Positions 36,757 through 47,596 of a stretch of DNA of 64,000 nt are shown here, in pieces (the first letter of the stretch is position 1; each line of letters starts with the position of its first letter). A model generated the notes under the pieces. That model worked only from the letters and a program-made list of their open reading frames with translations, had not been told where the DNA came from and did not search any database. The translations under genes and the position numbers were made by a program. Source of the DNA: Fallopia convolvulus (lineage: Eukaryota > Streptophyta > Magnoliopsida > Caryophyllales > Polygonaceae); NCBI GenBank assembly GCA_964016875.1, contig OZ024728.1:24799328-24863327 (forward strand), in the 5' to 3' direction.

Positions 36757-38352
36757 ATGGCAAGTTCAAGTAGACCCGCTACCCGAGCTCAGAAGAAGAG
36801 AAGGAACCAGAGGTCTCCATCTCCACCTCGCATGGACAACATGATTTTGAGTACTCAAGGCCAAGTGCATCGATACCGTGCCATTCTAGAGAAGGACCAC
36901 AACACTCGTTGGTTCTCGAAGTTTAGTGCTATCAACACGGGGATCTACACGGACGTCAAGGAAGCCTTCCTTATCCTTGGTGCATCCCATCTCCTGAAGA
37001 AGGAGAATTTACCACACTTTCCGGCCCTCACATCCGAGTTTTTGGCCACTCTAGAGACGAGCTTCCCGTCGAAGACTTCGGCGGGACGAATCCGGTTTTG
37101 GCTCGGTAACGTGAGCCGTGAGTTCACCATGGCAGAGTTCAACGCAATCCTAGAGCTTCCAAATCCGTCTAGAGACTACAGTTTGAAAGATTACAGAGTG
37201 ACTAGGACATGGAGCTACATCACGGGGGAAGAACAATCCTCCACAGCGGCATTATCTGGGGCAAGCATCATCAACCCCATCTTCAGGATCATTCTCCGAG
37301 TCCTAGCCGCTATGTTTTGGCCAAAGAGAGAGATAAACAGGCCAACAAGGACGGAAGTTGCTTGTCTCCGCACCATCCTTTTCGAGGAGCCCGACCCCTT
37401 GAATTTGGGGTACGAATGGCTCTACTACGTCGAGAAATCAACCAAGTCCAAGGAGGTTTGGTGTGGCAATTTGGTTAGCCTTTTGGCTAAAAACCTTGGA
37501 GTTGACCTCACTCGCTACACACCGGCCCACGCTCAACTCCTCAACAAGAACTATTGGTATAGCTCCGGTATTTTCATCCAAGCCGAAGGAGGATTCAAAG
37601 TTAAAGTTCAAGACCGCTTCGTTAGGCCCACCCTCGACAAGCTAGAGTTACTCTATGTACCGAATTGGTACGAGGCGTGGACGGGGCATGCTTACCCGTT
37701 AGAGCCTAAGCCGGAGGATGAGCTATCACTACGGCCATGTGAGACAAGATTTGAGCGAGAGGAAGAAGCAATGGAGGAAGATGAAGATGAAGATGAAGAT
37801 GAGGATACCGAGGTAATTGGCGACGACACTGAAGAAGCCGACACCGAAGGAGGAACTGAGGAGCTAAACCTCGAAGATGAAGACATCGACACGGAAGTTT
37901 TGGGCAGCAACGTCCTCGTTGACGAGCCTACCAGGTTCGTTAACGACCATTTCCAGCCTCCTTCCTACATCCCTAACGAGGCACCGAGAGCTTCTGTCAA
38001 CCCACCACCAGCTCCTACCGATCCTCAGTCTTATGGACTCATGTCATACAACCCAGTGCTGTACCAAGACCATTTCCAGCCTCACTATCCACCACCCCCT
38101 CAGCCCGAGTACACAGGATCGAGTATACCACCACCATGGGCCAAGGATCTTTCTCCTCAGATGCAACAACTCCACCTCTAGCAGGACCCCATTCATAGGA
38201 GGATGGATAGATGGGAGACTGTCTATTCTGCTCGCATGTCGATGGAGGATGAGAGGCATCGCCAGAGAGAGGCGGATGATGCTGAGCGTTGGAGGACGAT
38301 GTACGACTTCATGGGTACCTTTGAGCACTACTTTCCTCCACCGAACCAATGA
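36757..38352 (+). pseudogene. ATHILA ORF1-like (envelope-position) protein of G2
   Basis: An ATG frame of 474 codons ends at TAG 38179-38181; the same frame continues without break for 56 more codons to TGA 38352, so the TAG is probably an acquired stop. The protein starts basic (RAQKKRRNQR), has a globular part with HNTRWFSKFSAI, RIRFWLGNVSREFTMAEFN and PDPLNLGYEWLYYVEKS, then an acidic tract (DEDEDEDEDTE) near residue 345 and a Pro-rich tail. This fits the ATHILA ORF1 family found downstream of pol; its function is unknown. No clear membrane segment or signal peptide is visible. Confidence 0.65.
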
Positions 38353-40052
38353 TTCAGCTTGCAGAAGACGTTTTTCCTTGTTTTCCACTTTTGAGACTTT
38401 GTAAGTTTTATTTTTCTTTTTTCTTATTTTTTCTTTCTTTGTTTGTTTTCTTTTCTATTTCTTTTCCTTCTTCTTATTTTTCTTACAGTGGGGACACTGT
38501 AATTTTAAGTATGGGGTGGGAGAAAGTAGAAAACTTGTTATCTTATGTGTTTATTTGTTTTAAGTAGTTTTGTTTCATAAATCGAAAAATTGAAAAAAAT
38601 TGAGAAAAATTTTGAAAAAAAGGAAAAAAGATTTTAGAATTGATAGATATCCCTTTCTTAGGTTCTATGATAGTAATTGTTAGCCTAATCATATAATTCC
38701 TTGCGAGCATGTCTTTAATAGTATAGCCGGAATCTTTAACTTGAAATTGTTTTTAGAAAAAGATAGCATTTGATGAAATTGAGCACATATACTTTATAGC
38801 ATAAGTGATGCAATCCAACAAAATATCTACCTAGTGAGTTATTTTTGGCCTTATAGGGAGAACATTAATAATTCCCTCTTCTTTTCTTGTGTGATTTACT
38901 TCTATATGTATATTATCTCTTGGAATTGTGATGGTTATCTATTTCTTGAGACCTGTATGGGATTTATAGTTCATTACTTGTGAAAATCATATGATGGAGA
39001 ACTTATTTTTATGAGCCCTATTATTCCTTATCTACCTTTACATGATCCTTCTTTTGATAACCAATTCTAGCCTGAAGCCTTTTTTTTAGCTCCACAAAAT
39101 TTTTCCCCAGCCGAGATAAGCTTGACCCTATCCGGGGATTAGGACTTAGATTGGAGAGGTATTTTTGTTAAGTGTAAAAAAAAGGAGTGACATATATTGT
39201 TTGCTATGATTGAGGGATTATTGGAAAGGGTAGAGGGGAAGTCTCTTGTTTTACTTGTAATAAGAAAGATCTCTTGATGAAAAAAAAATGCACAAAATAA
39301 AGTTGTTTGTTGGAGATAAGGGTAAAAAATGATGGAAGAATACACGATGAAGCTTGTTAACGACCCTGAAGTGGGCTCGTTAACGAGGCTGCGAAAAGAG
39401 AAGAAGGAAGTTTGAACTGCATATGTGTTTATAGATAAAATCAGGGATTCTTTTATTTCTTATGAGACTTTCTAGGATATGTTGGGTGAGTGAAATGAGT
39501 GTGCATAATAAGAGAAGTGAGTTTGGTATATGTTCTTTTATGAGAGTTTTGTTTATGTGAGTTTTTAGGAGTCTTTGATTCCCGGATATTATTAGCACCA
39601 CATGACCAAAATATTTCCACGCCTTATTGTTTTTACCAAGCCCCATTACAACCCGGCCGAATGGAAGCTTCTATGAAGTTTTTCATTGAGCCTAAGTTTC
39701 TCTTGATGATTTTTGCTTGTTTTGACAAATCTTTGGTGGAGAGTATTGGTGATATAAGTTCCAATTTCTATGAGTTTTTGCATATTGGATTGAGTTGAGA
39801 GATTAAATTCATAAGCCTAAACACTTGAGAGTTGAGTGAAACACATTATATCCCTTGTGAGGTTGGATTGTATTTTCTTATGTCTATTTTGTGCATATAT
39901 GTGTAATGATGTTAAGTATCTTTTGCTACATTTTTCTCATGTGTAGATGTTGCTTTTTGGAGGATGGCTATTTCTTGATGAGTATGTTTGTTTGGTTTTG
40001 GTTAGTGTTTAGTGATTGCTTGAGGACAAGCAAGTTTAAGTATGGGGTATTT
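38353..40052 (+). other. G2 3' untranslated region and polypurine end
   Basis: Non-coding, with a pyrimidine-rich stretch (38390-38490) and two GTTAAC sites near 39355 and 39378. It ends TTTAAGTATGGGGTATTT before the LTR, the purine-rich junction seen in Athila-type elements. Confidence 0.6.
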
Positions 40053-41534
40053 TGATGTTCATGTTTTTAGTATAGTTTTTAGTAGGTTTTCTTTGTTTAT
40101 TAGGTCTAGTTTTGATAAGTTTAGGTTTAGTTTGGTATGTTTTTGGATAGTTTTGCATATTTTCATAGAAAGTATGGAAGCTACTCTATTTTGTGTATTT
40201 TGTAGGTTTTAGCAAGGAAAAGTGCTATATGGAGCTGAATTTGGAGCGCTACAGTGAAAGACAGAGGAATACAAGTTTGAAGAAGTCAGAGTCAAGGTTT
40301 TACAAGTTGAAGTGTGGAAGAAACCAAGTCCAGGCTCGTTAACGTGGCTGTAAGGGCTCATTAACGAGGCCACGTGATAAGAAATTTCGAGGGTTGACTT
40401 TGTAACTCACCGATCCTGTGCGGGAAATTATTTCCGTGTCGGTAGAGTATCTTTTTATAATTTTTAGGGTTATTATATTATGTATTTTAGGTCTTGTTAT
40501 CTTCTTAGATTTTGTTTCTATCTTTTTAGGATTTTATTTCTATCTTTTAGGAAAGTTTTTATCTTCTAGCCTTATTAGTTTTTAGCCTTTTAGTATAAAT
40601 AGCCCTCTTATTTAGCCTAGCAAGAGGGGGGGGGGGGGAGATAGATAGGGAGATCGAGCATAGAGAGAAGAGGAAGAGCCGAGAGAGCCGAGGAGAGGAT
40701 CGGAGTCAAGTCGTCGGGTCGGTGGATGAGAGTTACCGAGTTCGTTGATCGAGTATTTCGGTTCGGTATTTGATTGTTTTCGGTTTTCTTCTGATTTTCT
40801 GTGTAAGACGATATTTGTTATTTAATTTGAGTAGTAATTTATTTTCAATGATTTCTTTTATTGAGTTTTCTTGTTTCGTAGTTATGATTAGTGAGTAGTC
40901 TTCTTTTCTAGGATCGGGGTTATGCCCGACATAGTTAAGCATGTTTGACGAGTGAGATTGTGTTGAATGCCTTTTATCTATTATTGTGATTGTTTGTTGT
41001 GTTTATACCGAGATGAAAGTTGAGGTAATTTGAGTTTTTAACTGGTTTGAAAGAGAAAGTTAGTAACTTGAAGGTTGATATTGTTTGAATACGAAAGTTT
41101 CAAGCTTTAGATCCAAAACAAACAATTAAGTGAGTTAAGTTGCGAAAGTAGGTTAATTTGCTTGATAGTCAACGAAAGTTGATGATTCTATCTGTTTAAA
41201 GGCATGATCTATTCTTCTTACGAGTTTATATGCTTGGCTATGTTGTGGTGTCCCTAGTCCTAGATCTTTGTGTTTATTTGAATTATTTTAAGTGAATTTC
41301 GCTACCGAACTTGTTTAGGTCGTTAGTTGAGTCTTTTTATGCACGGTGGTTCGTTAACGACCCTGACAACGTCGTTAACGAGGCTGCTTGTGTGTGTTTT
41401 TGCTTGATTTTGTTTGCTTTTTAGTAGTCGATAAACGAACAACCTTGCTTTCTGTGGAACGATCCTTACTTCGCTATACTCAGCGGGGTCTTGACTTATA
41501 AATTTATTTGTTGTCAAGAAATACCCTCTCAACA
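40053..41534 (+). repeat. 3' LTR of G2
   Basis: 1482 bp, collinear with 31169-32636. It has a longer G run near 40626 and one of the paired palindromes altered (GTTAACGTGG near 40338). Confidence 0.9.
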
Positions 41535-41539
41535 GGGGG

Positions 41540-42968
41540 GTACATATTTCCTTTGCAGGATGTATACCAATTGGTTCCATTCAGTGATAGGAAATTGGCC
41601 TCGCCTAGACCTCTTAGCAATAAATCTATGCCACCAAATGCGGGCTGCACCTTGAAAGTGTAGGGTGGCAGCTGAGACGTAGTCCTCAGGTGGTGTCCGG
41701 CAATAGCGGAGTGTGTACTCGGTGGACTGAATCCACTCAAGACACGTAGCCGGATCATATAGACCATGAAAGGGCTCAATCTTGACTTTTACCTCCTGCC
41801 TAAGCGTGCGAGGCTGGTCATAGTCAAGATGAGGGTGGCGGTCTCGGTCGCCCCTATAGGCACGTGCATCGGGCGACAACGAGTAATCATCATCGCGGCC
41901 GAGGCGGTGCCTATTGCCGTCATCGTGGCCCCATGGTTGGTGCGCATCGGCGCGGCCACCACGGTCCCGATGGCCATGATTACGAGGCACTCGCTGAGTG
42001 GGCTCGTAATAGTCAAGCTCGGGTCTACGATCCCCATGGCGTGGGGGTGGAATCCAATCAGAAGGGTGACAATGGGTGTCGTGGACCCTAGTGTGCCCAC
42101 GATTCTCGATGTTTGTCGGGGGTGGGACCCAATCCCATGGACGGCCATCCAAGCCAGGAGGATCGCCCAAAGGTGGCAAGTCATAGGGGTTATCTAACCC
42201 CGCCAAGTGGAGTTCGTCGTCATCGAACTCGTGAAAGTCGTCCATAGGGATCGGGGGGTGGTATCATAATACCCCTCAGCCCCAAATCGCGCGTAGGTGC
42301 CATAGATCGACCTAAACGACCTTGGCCACGGTGTGGCTTAGTAGTAGTGGTAGGGCCACGATGAGGCATCATGAGACGCTCATCATTGCGACATGAGGTG
42401 CGCGGCGCGCTTGCCTCTAGGTTAGCCCTCGAACGCTGACCGTGCGTTGTAGGCAACACCGATTGGTGATGTCTACTCTCGAGGGAATTCCTATCACTAA
42501 AGTACAAGGGATTGCGATGGTTAGAAAACTCACCTCGGGGGTCATAGTCCCGGTCTCCCTCGTCGGAGTAAGTGTCGTCCACATAATCCTCACGAACAAC
42601 GCGCTCCTGTCGACGGTCTTGAGTCGGAAGCTGTTGACTCTCAATATCAGATGAGAGACGCCAGATGACCGGCTGAGTAGAAGTCTCCGGAAACATATGC
42701 CCCTTATCACGCTCCAAAGCGCGGTTAGCGGTGACTCCATTAGTCGCATTCGTCATGCTCGTCAATTGCACTTGGAGATGCTATTGTTGAGCTCATGATT
42801 CAGCAAGCTCACGTCTCAAATCTGCAATCCTCTGCTGCTCGGGAGTCAGGACTACTCCCGGCTGCACATTTCCAGAATCCGGACCTCGGGAGGAACTACA
42901 TGCGCTAGGGGAGGGTCATACGTAGTGTTACTCTCGTTTCCAAGGGCGGGGAGATTACCTGTAGCCAT
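41540..42968 (-). pseudogene. G1 gag N-terminal half
   Basis: It starts at the ATG at 42968 (MATGNLPALGNESNTTYDPP) and runs toward G2. The first part has several stops and frame changes (about 42770-42880). The later part is an Asp/Arg/His-rich linker followed by the gag domain proper: VKIEPFHGLYDPATCLEWI, AATLHFQGAARIWWHRF and WNQLVYILQRKY, which breaks off at the G2 insertion at about 41540. The remainder lies at 29838-31168. Confidence 0.75.
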
Positions 42969-43471
42969 AGGGCAACAAGTAAAAGAGCACAAAAGGATCT
43001 ACAAACCAACAAAGCACCCTAAACTCAAGCAAAACCACGTAGGATGGCTTATTTAGGAATGCCGTGAGGGAAGCTTAAGGCTAAGTATGACAGAGTGATG
43101 TTATGATTAATATAATGCAAGTCAAGAAGCACTCCAAACTTCAAAAATTCAGATTCAAAAAACCAAGAAAAGAGGTGAAATGGAGAGAAATCGAAAACTA
43201 GCCCAAACGACACAAAGAAGTCGGTTTGCCTTATTTTGGCTATTCCGCTTCTAACTAATTTTTTTAAATGCAAGAAGTTACCTTATTTTGGCTTTCGACT
43301 TGCAATTGTTTTTTAAAATGCAAGAAGTTACCTTATTTTGGCTTTCGACTTGCAAATTTTTTTTAAATGTGGCTCAACTAATACACAATTAATAACATAC
43401 AAAGTTGAATTGGCTATGTATGTATTAACGTGTGATATGGCAAGTGCAATAAAATATCATTAAATGGCCAA

Positions 43472-44437
43472 TCTATGTATATATATAAAAGACGCAAGGA
43501 ATAAGGCCACCACGTTGCGCCACCTAGGATTTTCCTACGTGTCGTTTCCACGTTAAGCCACCTAGGATTTCGCCACATAGGATTTTTTATTTTGGAAATT
43601 TATATATGTTGATATTATTTTAGGATAATATAGAAATAGGATAAATTAATCCAAGAGAGATTTTATCCAAAATAAAGATGTTATCTATTATATATTAGGA
43701 ATTAGGATAGATCTAAAAGATATTATCTAAAATTAAAATAAATTATAGAACATTAGATATTAATATATTATATATTAAGATAGATATATTGATTTAGTTT
43801 TTCCAATTAAATTTCTATCTATTTATTTGAAAAAAATTAAATTCGAATTTTATTTCAAATAAAAAAAATATTTTATCTTTATTATTTTATCTATTTATTT
43901 AAAAGATTTATCTTAAATCAAATTTTGATAAAAATAGAACTTTCAATCTAGATAATTACTTGCCTAAATTGACTTTTGATAAAAAAAAAATTGTGTTATC
44001 TTTTCCTTAATTTTCTTTTTGAATTATTTATGTAAATATAAATAATTTTCTTATCATTAAAAAATTCATTCTTTCTTTATATTTTTCATAGCTTCTTATT
44101 AAGTATATTTTTAATTTTTATTCATTTTTTTAAAGAATTGAATTTGATAAAAAAAATTACAAGAATTTAGATTATTTTTATCTTTTTATATTTTTTGTAA
44201 AAATATTTTTAAAAATAAATAATTCTAATTCAAATAACTTTTTTTTATATTTTTGCATAAATAAATTTTCATTAAGACATCAAAATTATAGTGAGCTCAC
44301 CTTAATAATTTTTTTTAAAACTTTCTATAAATTTTTCTCTAATAAATAAGTTTTTTATAATGAATTAAAATCATATTCATTAAACAAAGTAAATATTAAA
44401 TTCATGTAGTCGTGCATGGCACGACGGGTATAATTAG
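43472..44437 (+). mobile_element. Non-autonomous Helitron-like element 1
   Basis: It starts TCTATGTATATATATAAAAG after an A and ends near a hairpin GTCGTGCATGGCACGAC followed by GGGTATAATTAG and a T, i.e. the A|TC start and near-CTAG|T end of plant Helitrons with the terminal CTAG decayed. The interior is AT-rich with no ORF. A relative with the same ends is at 55536-57040. Confidence 0.6.
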
Positions 44438-44931
44438 TAAGTAGCTAACAAGATATAATCTGTACGTAGCTAATGGAATAAGAAGGCTGAAACTCAAGGC
44501 ACAAATCATGCAAATTAATTAAGATAAGAATTGGCAATTAAGGAAAAGAGATTTGCATGATACTCATGGCCGAAATTAGAGCACCAGAATCTTGCACTTG
44601 AAATATATGAAATCGGCAATTAAAGTGGGATGGATAGAATAACTAGCAAGATCGGTACAACAATTAGGGTCGAACAAGACATCATTTTGAATTGAACAAT
44701 TTGAAGTATGGAATTTTTTAATCAATGAACATGCATACATGAATCAAATTCACATCACTTCTTATCATAATAAGTGTAGATAAAAAAATTCAAGCAAAAA
44801 AGCCTTCGTAAGACTTGCTTACGACGACAAGGACAAGGATTCAAGGTCGGAGTACTCAAACAATGGACATGGTGTTGGATTTTTGCAGGAAATGACGTGG
44901 ATCTACGAGAGTTTAGAATGACTTACAAGTG

Positions 44932-44944
44932 GCTCTTGATACCA
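44932..44944 (-). other. Primer-binding site of G1
   Basis: The minus strand reads TGGTATCAAGAGC two bases after the LTR end TATCA. It resembles the iMet word with one extra A. Confidence 0.7.
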
Positions 44945-44946
44945 AT

Positions 44947-45537
44947 TGATAACTCTGAAGGATCGTCCTTGTAAGCCTTCCCGAGATCCACACGAATGAG
45001 CGCCGAAGAATCCGAGAACAAGGTTGTTGTTTGTGTTTGTATGAGAGATTTGCAAGAGAGAAGAGAAGGAGAGGCTTGAGATTCAAAGAGAGTAAAGGAC
45101 AATGGAAAGAGTAATCTCAATTTCCAATTAACCAAAACTAGGTTTTACAAAAGAGTAAGGGGCTTTATATAGAGAAGCTCCTTACTAGAAAAACAAGGAC
45201 TAGTCCCGATATGCAAAACGAGACACACGTCCGCTAATAAAAATAAACATAACTATAATATAAATAATGTCAAATTATGCAATAAAATAAATAAATACAT
45301 AGGCACCGATTAAGGCTCGGCTAGGCCAATAATGATTCGTCACATAAAGTCGCTACCGAGCATATGGCGATGTCTGGCTCGACATGCTGAGTGAACTGTA
45401 GTCGGGCTCTCAAAATGACTGAAGTAGTAGCCCTAGCAATGGCCTTAGCCCGAGAACGGATGATAGGCCCATTTGAGCGAACACTCATAGCCTCCTCCTC
45501 CTCCTCAGCTGACATAGATGTCGGTGCGGTGTCATCA
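44947..45537 (-). repeat. 5' LTR of G1
   Basis: 591 bp, starts TGATGACACC at 45537. It still carries an open copy of the polyprotein tail (45515-45321, 64 codons) that matches the one in the 3' LTR. Confidence 0.85.
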
Positions 45538-45542
45538 GTTCA

Positions 45543-46613
45543 TATGCTAGTTAGTATATTTACATACATGCAGTTATAAGTGGTCTGGTATCTTAAATAA
45601 TTTGATTAAAGTAGTGAGTTTAAAATAAGTTAAACTTGGGTTCTTACTTCTTAGCTAGCGTTTAATATTGGTTTTCAGATATATTTTTATGTTCATTGTT
45701 ATATTTAGGGAATCACTTTTACTCGGATCTTTAAGTTTTCCGTGTTGTTAGAGATTCCTCATTGAGGTAAGTCGTTATGCGACTTGCTCGGTTTCTGTTC
45801 TAGTTCTTGTTAGACGTTATATTGTACTTGTAGGATTGGTTTTGGGAACTAGTCCCTAATTCTTTGTTAATAAAAATTCTTATTTGTATTGGTCGTTGTG
45901 ATTGCATTGGTGATTATGATTGTAAATATTATTGTGGTTGTAATCGAGATTGTAATTGTATATGTGATTGTGTTTTCAATTGAAATCGTGGTTGTGCTTG
46001 TCGTTGTGATTGTGATTGTAATTGTGATATCTGTGCAATTCGTTTTTAAATAGTTTATCGTATGTGAAATGTTGTGAATGGTTTTTATGCTTGATTTGAG
46101 AACCGACATGTAATGAAGGAGAAGGGTTGCATTGCTGGAATGACATGCAATGACGAAGAAGGGTTTCATTGTCGCGTAGAGTGCAATGGTGAAGAAGGGT
46201 TGCATTGTCGCAAAATAAATTGTATGGGTGCGTGTGTATGTGTGTGTGTGGAGAAGGGTGCGTAGGCTGATGTGTAGAATTGTGTAAATGCGAATTTGTT
46301 AATGTGTGATTATTTGGAAATTAGGTATGAATTGTAGTTGGATTGTGTGTTTGTTAATTTTGCTTGTGAATATTAGGAATTGTGTGTTTGTTTTAAAACG
46401 TCTTACTAGTGCCGTGTAATTTATAACTTGGATTGGAATAGGAACTGACCCCTCGGAGACTTATTTTTCAATTGCAGGTACGAATTAGGAACTGTGATGG
46501 ATCCCTAGCCGAGTGGTGGAGCGGAGGTTGGTGCACGTGTCAATAGGCTTGGAATAGGTTGAGGGTTTTCGTTTCTTTTCCTTGGTTTAGTGGTTAGAAC
46601 TATTTATTTTTTT
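45543..46613 (+). repeat. LTR-X, plus orientation, second segment
   Basis: Continues the LTR broken by G1. It shares AAGTCGTTATGCGACTTGCT (45764) and GATGGATCCCTAGCCGAGTG (about 46496) regions with the copy at 54470-55200, in the same order. It ends abruptly at a T-run at 46613, where a reversed LTR-X start begins. Confidence 0.7.
45890..46035. repeat. GATTGT-type hexanucleotide repeat in LTR-X
   Basis: Degenerate GATTGT/GGTTGT words fill this part of the LTR. The same position in the second LTR-X copy (about 54640-54800) has a similar array, so it belongs to the LTR. Confidence 0.7.
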
Positions 46614-47238
46614 TAAAAAAACATGGAACCCAATACCTGAAACTCACTTACGAACTTTGCCTCGCCGGCGGCTCCGCAATTCGCCCCCCATCGGAGACCC
46701 TTTAACCCAGACGAAAGGAAATAGAGAAGAAGGGACCAGATTCTTACCGACGATCTCGTCCTAGCGAAAACAAAGTGAGACGGCCGGAACGGGACCACCG
46801 AGATAGATTATCGAAGAAGAAGAAAGAGCCGGCCAATCGAAGAAGGAAGCCAGGAAGGAACGCCGAAGATGATGGGGCGCTCCAAGAAAGAAACGATGTT
46901 TGGTTCTCTGGAATTGGTTTAACTGGGAAGGAATAGAAGAAGGTATGGTGGTTTTATGCGGAACGTAGGAGCCGAATATATATACATTTAAGGTTAAAGA
47001 TTATATTAAGTGGTTAAAGATAAAAAATTTAATTCGTTTTGGTTAGGATTTGGCTTTACCGAATATGATCACAATTAGTCTTGAACGGAAATTGTTGGGG
47101 ATAAGATTTGGCTTTTGATAAAAAAAAATATACTCATATACTTTGGGATTTGTCCAAACGGTTTAATAAAACTAGATTTTTTTAGATCAAGAACCTTGTT
47201 TTTCGGATTAGAAGGAGAAACGGAACCCGAATATTACA
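46614..47238 (-). repeat. LTR-X first 625 bp, reversed
   Basis: Its reverse complement starts TGTAATATTCGGG and follows 25416-26040 closely up to GGTTCCATGTTTTTTT, where it meets the plus-oriented LTR at a T-run/A-run junction. Confidence 0.8.
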
Positions 47239-47249
47239 AGAGTCTTTGG

Positions 47250-47596
47250 CAAGCATTAATATACAAGGTGAGTAGACTCAACAAATGTATTATCTTTTTT
47301 ATTTATTATAAAGAATCAGATGTATTGAAGGTGTTGAGTCTTTGTTGCTATAATCATGCAGGCTCTTGGTTTACCTATGCCTTATTTTGCACATGTATCT
47401 TTGATTCTGGCACCTGACATAAGCAAATTGTCAAAACGGCACGGTGCTACTTCAATGGGTCAGGTTGTCTCGCATATAAATTTGATTTGTGTTAAGTTTT
47501 TTGGGTTGCCTTAGTGTGCATATCAGTTTTAACATTTCTGAACTCATATTTTGCATTTTGCTGTTTAGAGAGATGGTATACATCCCTCAGGCAATG
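47250..47596 (+). pseudogene. Organellar-type glutamyl-tRNA synthetase, internal exons (right part)
   Basis: Exon remnants 47250-47267 (QALIYK), 47362-47463 ([16 protein letters not shown], then [12 protein letters not shown]) and 47564-47596 (FREMVYIPQAM) continue the synthetase directly after the last residues at 23873. KLSKR is the KMSKS-type ATP-binding motif. The acceptor before the last exon reads GCTG where GCAG is expected, a second broken splice site. The tRNA-binding C-terminal part of the enzyme is absent downstream. The separation by 23.4 kb of retrotransposons inside one exon shows the order of events. Confidence 0.85.

Larger units (their letters stand above)
31169..41534 (+). 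mobile_element. Athila-like Gypsy retrotransposon G2, lacking reverse transcriptase and integrase
   Basis: LTRs at 31169-32636 and 40053-41534 (TGATGTTC to CTCAACA) enclose a primer-binding site, a gag-protease frame (32739-35531), a spacer, an ATHILA ORF1-like frame (36757-38352) and a long 3' spacer. A five-G duplication flanks it in the gag of G1. The LTRs differ at roughly 18 sites plus small indels by eye, so insertion is fairly recent. There is no RT, RNase H or integrase, so G2 must have moved with help from another element. About 16 GTTAAC palindromes are spread through it. Confidence 0.9.
42969..44946 (-). other. G1 leader with tandem repeat and nested Helitron-like element
   Basis: Non-coding leader between primer-binding site (44932-44944) and gag. 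At 43258-43372 a 54-bp unit (CTTATTTTGGCTTTCGACTT) is repeated about twice. A Helitron-like element occupies 43472-44437. Confidence 0.6.
26349..45537 (-). mobile_element. Gypsy LTR retrotransposon G1 (CRM-like chromovirus), with nested G2 and a Helitron
   Basis: Minus orientation: 5' LTR 45537-44947, primer-binding site TGGTATCAAGAGC, gag from 42968, protease, RT, RNase H, integrase, purine tract AAGGGGGAGGGGG and 3' LTR 26937-26349. LTRs start TGATGACACC and end TATCA. The 5-bp duplication gttca flanks both sides (26344-26348 and 45538-45542). After removing G2 (about 10.4 kb) and the Helitron (about 1 kb) the element is about 7.8 kb. The coding frame has several stops, so it is dead. The integrase and the overlap of the ORF with the 3' LTR resemble CRM-clade elements; that clade call is inference. 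Confidence 0.85.
23874..47238. mobile_element. LTR-X retrotransposon with inverted interior, inserted in the GluRS exon
   Basis: The left border (TGTAACACC at 23874) is the reverse complement of an LTR-X 3' end, as judged from the plus-oriented copy ending at 55494. The right border (ATTACA at 47238) is the reverse complement of an LTR-X start. Both outer ends therefore say minus orientation. The interior, gag at 24129-25040 followed by a purine tract and an LTR start at 25416, is in plus orientation. This is the pattern left by an inversion between the two LTRs plus deletion of pol. The flanks lack a clean 5-bp duplication (left TGAGG, right AGAGTC then TTTGG). G1 is nested inside. Confidence 0.65.

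Noticed and set aside
36757..38352. Reading the G2 ORF1-like protein as a true viral envelope
   Set aside because: No signal peptide or clear membrane segment is visible; the match is to the ATHILA ORF1 family by position and style, so no envelope function is claimed.
41766..42197. 143-codon plus-strand ORF opposite G1 gag
   Set aside because: Antisense shadow of the Asp/Arg/His-rich gag linker.
45867..46205. 112-codon minus-strand ORF rich in Thr and Ile
   Set aside because: It is translation of the GATTGT-type simple repeat in LTR-X.
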